A stretch of DNA of 64,000 nucleotides from Henckelia pumila (taxonomy: Eukaryota > Streptophyta > Magnoliopsida > Lamiales > Gesneriaceae), in the NCBI RefSeq assembly GCF_033568475.1, contig NC_133120.1, forward strand, positions 96,924,151 to 96,988,150, written 5' to 3'. Positions 58,954-64,000 of the stretch are shown here, one piece after another. Positions within the stretch are counted from its first letter, which is position 1. Every line of letters begins with the position of its first letter. Made by a program: the position numbers and the translations under genes. The notes under the pieces were generated by a model. It was given only the letters and a program-made list of their open reading frames with translations. It had not been told where the DNA came from and did not search any database.

Positions 58954-60939
58954 TTGTATTATAATTCTCCATACAAAATTCAAATTTTGCACATCAACAA
59001 CTAGAAAAAACGATGATTTCTTTTTTAAAAGTTTTTTTTATCATATATATAAAAAATACAAAATAATAAAAAAAATTAATGATCTTAATTTCAATCTTTA
59101 AGTTTAATAGTATTCATATACATGTCATTACCTGCTCCATCAGGGCCGGCATATAAAAATATTGGTCAATTATTTATACAAAATACACTAAAGGTGTTTT
59201 CTGCATACTTCATTAGTCGTTTTGAATTAGCCACTTTTAGTGGATGAAGAGGTCTAGATAATAAAGAAAATGTTATATATAATATATATAGTGAGATTTA
59301 TAAATTTGTTGTAAAATGCATTTGAAATTATAAAATTATTTTTACATTTTATTTGGAAAAAAAATATTTCAAAGGTGTTATTTAATATAATCGTATAATT
59401 TTTAATGTAGTTTGTAACACAATGTGTAACTCGTATTGTACATGTAGCATAATCAAATAATAATTGCAGGTGAGATTTAAAGATATAAATTTTGCGTTCA
59501 ATAATTTAACAGAATAACCAATAATTAGCAGTTAGGTATGTTTAAATTATAGCTCAATATAGTTAGACATATGTTCGATACCCAAGTCGCCATTCCATAT
59601 GAAACGGATAATCTGTCGACAATCGAGCGAACATCTTACTCTATTATGTGTTTATACATTCATTGACCATAAAATTATATACGAATTTTGTGTAAATTTG
59701 ATGATACATACATTATGCATTATAATTAACGATAATATGTCAATAAATCACGCCATATTAAATTGAAATATATTAGTCTGTTACTGATCTTGATCTATAA
59801 CAAGAGCCCTATGTGGAGGGAATACTAGTTATTATTAAAAAAAAAATCCAAAAGTCAATTACGACAATTTATTTATTTCGGAAAATTCTATGTTGTCATC
59901 CATCACATTAATTTGATGATAATTTCAACACGAATATGAAATAATGACATTTTCACCGTAATCAAAAGTCAAACTGTATCCATCCTCAGATTAATACCGA
60001 AGTATTAAACAAATGATGAATTATTATTAAAGTAATACGATGCGCAAATACTTTGGTTAGTGAATCGAGAAAATAATTTAAAATTTTTAAAATTTTACCC
60101 ATATACCTTCATTTTTTTTAAAACCATACTACTTTCATATTGTATCAACATTTAATGATTTTAAGTAAAATAATTATTTTATTCACCTAGAAATAAAATA
60201 TCAAAATTCAAATATTATATCAATATAATAATAATAATAATAATAATAATATTAATTTATTAATTATTAACACATCAATTATATATATTTTTTAAATTAA
60301 AAGTTAATAGTTAATACTACCTACATCCCATCCATCCGAAATATTTAGAATATTTTAAATATTTAATATTATTTAATTTATTTAATTTTTACCAGTATAC
60401 ACTCAGCACTAAATGTATTAACTACTTTCAGTAAATTTTTTATTTAATTAAAACATAATTTAAATAAAGGTTAAATCGAAAATTTCTTTTGTAAAATGTA
60501 CTTTCTAATGTTTTATTTTTTTTTTCGTATGCGTGAAAACACATATACGAATTTAAATATATGAATGCGGAAGGAGTACTTCACGCGTGAAGGAAAATTA
60601 TTAGTTGATTGGGAATGATGGTATAAATTTAAAAAATTGCCGACTTAATCCATAGAAGCAAAGTCCCGACGGGTGTAAATACTATTTAAGACTCCATAAT
60701 TGACAATTATCTACGTGGATTATTATCTTTAAATATAATAGTCTTTATTATCGAGTAGCAAATTTCTTCAGCCGCCTTTCTCAAATTTCATAGTAATAAT
60801 TTTCACACAGGCGATGTTTCTCAAACACACATGATTCTGATCATATGGAAATATGGTTTTATATTTCAAGACTTAAAAGTTTGGACTGATTTTCTAAAAT
60901 ATATTTATTTAAAATAGGTGTATATTATTTAAGTCAAAA
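58954..60939. other. AT-rich intergenic region
   Basis: No gene recognised. A (TAA)n run lies at about 60225-60250. The motif cagggccggc at 59148 may be the end of a hAT-like repeat. Confidence 0.5.
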
Positions 60940-61097
60940 ACTTTTATGAAACGGTCTCAAGGGTCATATTTATGAGATAGATCTTTTATATAAGTTATCC
61001 ATTAAAAAGTATTACAATTTATGTCAAAAGTATTATTTATTATTATAAATATTGATAGAATTGACCCGTTTCACGGATGAAACCGTCTAACAAGAGT
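60940..61097. mobile_element. GGTCTCA-type MITE, copy 2
   Basis: Inverted ends ACTTTTATGAAACGGTCTCA and, complemented, ACTCTTGTTAGACGGTTTCA. The interior has 'gggtcatatttatgaga', 'gttatccattaaaaagtatta' and 'gaattgacccgtttcacgg'. Opposite orientation to copy 1. No clear target duplication. Confidence 0.7.
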
Positions 61098-61888
61098 ATT
61101 ACTCATTATTTAATTAGATTTCAGTCAAAACTATGTATTGGCAGTCAAATCTTCTTCTCTATGATCAGCAAAATGTCATTTCTTCATAATAAGAAACAAA
61201 TCAAATGACGTGATATTCTCAAAGATTACTGACTTGCGGACTTTGCAAATGCTTCATTCAATTGGAATATTATTATTTGTTTTGTTAGAGCACAAATAAT
61301 ATATATTACAAGAAAAATGTCGATTTGTAACCGAATTAGATACAGAACAAATTATCGGCCTCTAAAATCCAAATGGCAAATGATGATCATATACATAACA
61401 ATTATTTTTAAATGAAAAAATAATAGAAAAATTAGAAGAGGGTTCAATTTAGCAGAAATTACTCGACACAAGCTTTCGCGTGTAACACAACATATGATTT
61501 ACAATTATCATATTTTATATGTGGTAACTAATGGATTTACCATGCTTTTTCTATTACGGGAAAAGTAGGGTCGGCTGGCTGCAACACATTTTGTTAGAAG
61601 ATGAAAAAAGTTTCTTGTTGAACAAAGCAAATAATTTAATATCAATTTAGTGAAAGTTGACCATGAATCATGACATATATATTTTTTCAACTCAATCATT
61701 TATATATGTATATATATATTAAAAAAAATATTTTAACTCATTGCCATGTCAGATAGGACCCACACCCTAATATTTTTTTTTGGGCAAACCCAAAAAAAAA
61801 AACTCTAATTTCCAAAATTGCCTCTTTAAAGAACTATGTGATAATAAATAACAAATATAGGAATGATATGAAATTATCGCATGAATTT

Positions 61889-61931
<43 letters not shown>

Positions 61932-62277
61932 GGCGAGTTATATATATATTGAAACATGACCGATTTATAGCCTAATCTCCCAATGATTAACTAAATTGTA
62001 GCTAGGTACTTCTAAAAAAAAGAGATGAAATAAAAATAACTGTATTTGGTGAATTATTTTAATATTTCAATAATGTTCTTAATTTGTTTGTTTTTTTAAA
62101 AAAATTGTATTTACCTTTTTATTTTATTTTTTTACAAAATTAATCTTTATTTGCAACTTCATTACAAAAATAAATGAAATTTTCTCTTATTATTATTATT
62201 ATTACATATCATGGGAAGTCTTCCTACCTTGTCTCCATGTCAACTCCTCTGCTCCATCTCCTGCAGCCTTCACTAGA
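61098..62277. other. Spacer and upstream region of the lectin receptor kinase gene
   Basis: AT-rich. A (CT)n microsatellite spans 61893-61928. The last 60 bp before 62278 are CT-rich and likely leader. No other gene seen. Confidence 0.5.
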
Positions 62278-64000
62278 ATGAAGAAACCATACAACCAGCG
62301 TTTAGTATACTTGCTAACAGTACTATTTCTCATCATCCACTCCACTTCCGCCATTGATTTTCTCTTCAATGGCTTCGGTTCCTCCGACGTTTCCCTTTAC
62401 GGCAACGCCACGATCGAATCCCGAGTCCTCACCCTCACAAATGACTCCACTTTCTCCATCGGTCGAGCTCTACACCCGACAAAAATCGTCACCAAGCAGC
62501 CGAATACTTCCTCCGTGCTTCCCTTTTCCACGTCTTTCATTTTCGTCATGGCCCCTTACGTGGGAGTGCTCCCGGGACACGGCATAGTTTTCTTGTTCGT
62601 TCCGCATACTGGGATTCAAGGTACGAGCTCTTCTCAAAATCTGGGATTGTTTAATTTCAGCAACAACGGGCTTCCGAGTAATCATGTGTTTGGAGTCGAG
62701 TTTGATGTGTTTAAGAACCAAGAGTTTCACGATATTAATGATAATCATGTTGGGATTGATGTCAATTCTCTCACATCTGTGAGTGCTTACGAGGCCGGGT
62801 ATTGGCCTGATCAGATGGAAGATAACGGAGGTGGTAATTCTGGTTCGTATTCGTTCAAGAAACTGAAGCTTAATAATTGGGAAAATTATCAGGTTTGGAT
62901 TGATTATGTTGATGGTATTGTTAATGTTACTATGGCGCCTGTGGGGTTGAGAAGGCCTAAGAAACCTCTGCTGAGTGTTCCTGTAAATCTTTCTGAAGTC
63001 TTTGAGGATCAAATGTTCGTTGGATTCACATCATCCACGGGGGCTTTGGTAGAAAGTCACAAGATTTTGGCTTGGAGTTTCAGCAACGCCAACTTTTCTC
63101 TTAGTGAGGGGTTGATCACCAAAGATTTGCCGTCTTTTGAGCCCCCAAAGACTCCATTACACAAAAGAAAAGGCTTCATTGCTGGAATCAGTTCGGGGCT
63201 ATTGTTTTTCGTCTTCGCGTGTTCATTAGTTACTTTCTTGACGGTGAGAAGGAATAGGAGGATAAGGAAGGAGATGGAAGAAATGGAAGATTGGGAATTC
63301 GAGTATTGGCCACATAGAATTGCTTATCAAGTGATAGATGCGGCTACAAAGAGATTTTCTGATGAAAATATTATTGGAATTGGAGGGAATGGGAACGTTT
63401 ATAAAGGGGTGTTGCCTGGAGGTGCAGAGGTTGCGGTGAAGCGGTTTTCTCTTGAAAACGGCCAAGGGATTAGAGAGTTCCTGGCTGAAATATCAAGTCT
63501 TGGGAGACTGAAACACAGGAATTTAGTGGGATTGAGAGGTTGGTGCAAGAAAGAAAAGGGCAGCCTGGTTTTGGTGTATGATTACATGGAAAATGGGAGT
63601 CTTGATAAAAAATTGTTTGATTGTGGGGAAAGCAAGATGTTGAGTTGTGAAGATAGACTACGGATTCTGAAGCAAGTGGCTTCTGGAATCTTGTATTTAC
63701 ACGAAGGATGGGAGGCCAAAGTGTTGCATCGAGATATCAAGGCGAGCAATGTGCTGCTCGATAAAGAAATGAATGCTAGGCTAGGTGATTTTGGACTAGC
63801 GAGAATGCACGATCACAATAAGATGGCTGGCACTACACGTGTGGTTGGCACAGTTGGGTACTTAGCGCCAGAGGTGATCAAGAGCGGCCGAGTATCGACA
63901 CAAACCGATGTTTTTGGTTATGGAGTACTGATCTTGGAAACCATTTGTGGTAGAAGACCTATTGAAGAAGGCCAGCCACATCTGATAGAGTGGGTGTGGG
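62278..64000 (+). CDS. L-type lectin-domain receptor kinase, 3' end beyond window
   Basis: A single open exon gives 574 residues before the window ends. Order: signal peptide (1-25, LVYLLTVLFLIIHSTSA), legume-lectin domain (26 to about 265: IDFLFNGFG, HGIVFLFVP, VFGVEFDVFKNQEFHDINDNHVGID, FVGFTSSTGALVESHKILAWSF), membrane helix (about 300-323), and kinase domain from about 360. Kinase residues are intact: glycine loop IGIGGNGNVYKG, VAVKRF lysine, HRDIKASN at about 484, DFGLARM at about 504, GTVGYLAPE. It should be an active Ser/Thr kinase at the plasma membrane sensing extracellular or wall-derived signals. The WEFEYWPHRIAYQ juxtamembrane and lack of introns resemble clade VII LecRKs (inference). 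The last about 100 residues are missing only because the window stops. Confidence 0.93.
   Translation, partial: MKKPYNQRLVYLLTVLFLIIHSTSAIDFLFNGFGSSDVSLYGNATIESRVLTLTNDSTFSIGRALHPTKIVTKQPNTSSVLPFSTSFIFVMAPYVGVLPGHGIVFLFVPHTGIQGTSSSQNLGLFNFSNNGLPSNHVFGVEFDVFKNQEFHDINDNHVGIDVNSLTSVSAYEAGYWPDQMEDNGGGNSGSYSFKKLKLNNWENYQVWIDYVDGIVNVTMAPVGLRRPKKPLLSVPVNLSEVFEDQMFVGFTSSTGALVESHKILAWSFSNANFSLSEGLITKDLPSFEPPKTPLHKRKGFIAGISSGLLFFVFACSLVTFLTVRRNRRIRKEMEEMEDWEFEYWPHRIAYQVIDAATKRFSDENIIGIGGNGNVYKGVLPGGAEVAVKRFSLENGQGIREFLAEISSLGRLKHRNLVGLRGWCKKEKGSLVLVYDYMENGSLDKKLFDCGESKMLSCEDRLRILKQVASGILYLHEGWEAKVLHRDIKASNVLLDKEMNARLGDFGLARMHDHNKMAGTTRVVGTVGYLAPEVIKSGRVSTQTDVFGYGVLILETICGRRPIEEGQPHLIEWVW

Noticed and set aside
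1-64000. CRISPR arrays, rRNA or tRNA genes, bacterial-type operons
   Set aside because: None seen. The only tRNA-like boxes belong to the SINE at 16763, and the short repeats are microsatellites or transposon ends.

Overview
The window looks like nuclear DNA of a flowering plant. Most genes are split by GT-AG introns, the gene spacers are AT-rich, and the protein families are plant-specific: STRUBBELIG receptor kinase, JMJ24, PHO2, CASP-like, L-type lectin receptor kinase. Repeat families and protein similarity suggest a eudicot, probably an asterid such as Lamiales. That placement is an inference from remembered sequences, not from a search.

Layout. 1-1240: leader and LTR of a minus-strand LTR retrotransposon that runs off the left edge. 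2486-5637: a small membrane protein gene (+) and a single-exon gene for an acylated basic Ser/Arg-rich protein (-). 5638-10628: AT-rich spacer with a decayed Helitron-like hairpin, a local imperfect triplication and the 3' end of a LINE. 10629-15767: a 16-exon STRUBBELIG-type LRR receptor-like (pseudo)kinase. 16763-22893: a SINE, a roughly 3 kb non-autonomous Helitron with internally amplified segments, and a solo LTR with a perfect target duplication. 23739-28777: JMJ24, a JmjC protein whose iron site is not conserved. 29905-30936: an aluminium-induced YGL/LRDR protein, convergent with an RMA-type RING E3 ligase (31376-31963). 32878-34478: a nest of small transposons. 36466-38467: a small nuclear-looking coiled-coil protein. 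39916-41002: a CASP-like membrane protein, convergent with PHO2/UBC24 (41892-45604). 51509-53652: mitochondrial ribosomal protein L21. 54146-56608: a decayed MUCI70-like (DUF616) pseudogene. 56650-61097: MITEs in AT-rich DNA. 62278 to the right edge: an L-type lectin receptor kinase, cut by the window.

The genes are independent plant transcription units, not an operon or a shared pathway. The best-supported regulatory system is PHO2: its 5' leader carries two near-perfect complements to miR399, the known phosphate-starvation control of this E2 enzyme. I found no convincing new multi-gene system. The most unusual material is the mobile DNA (amplified Helitron, structured 299-bp element, 508-bp element with a 12-bp duplication), a likely GC-AG intron, and an 81-nt in-frame intron in the STRUBBELIG gene.

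Exon borders were set by eye from splice signals, reading phase and family similarity. Coding lengths sum to whole codons for every intact gene.
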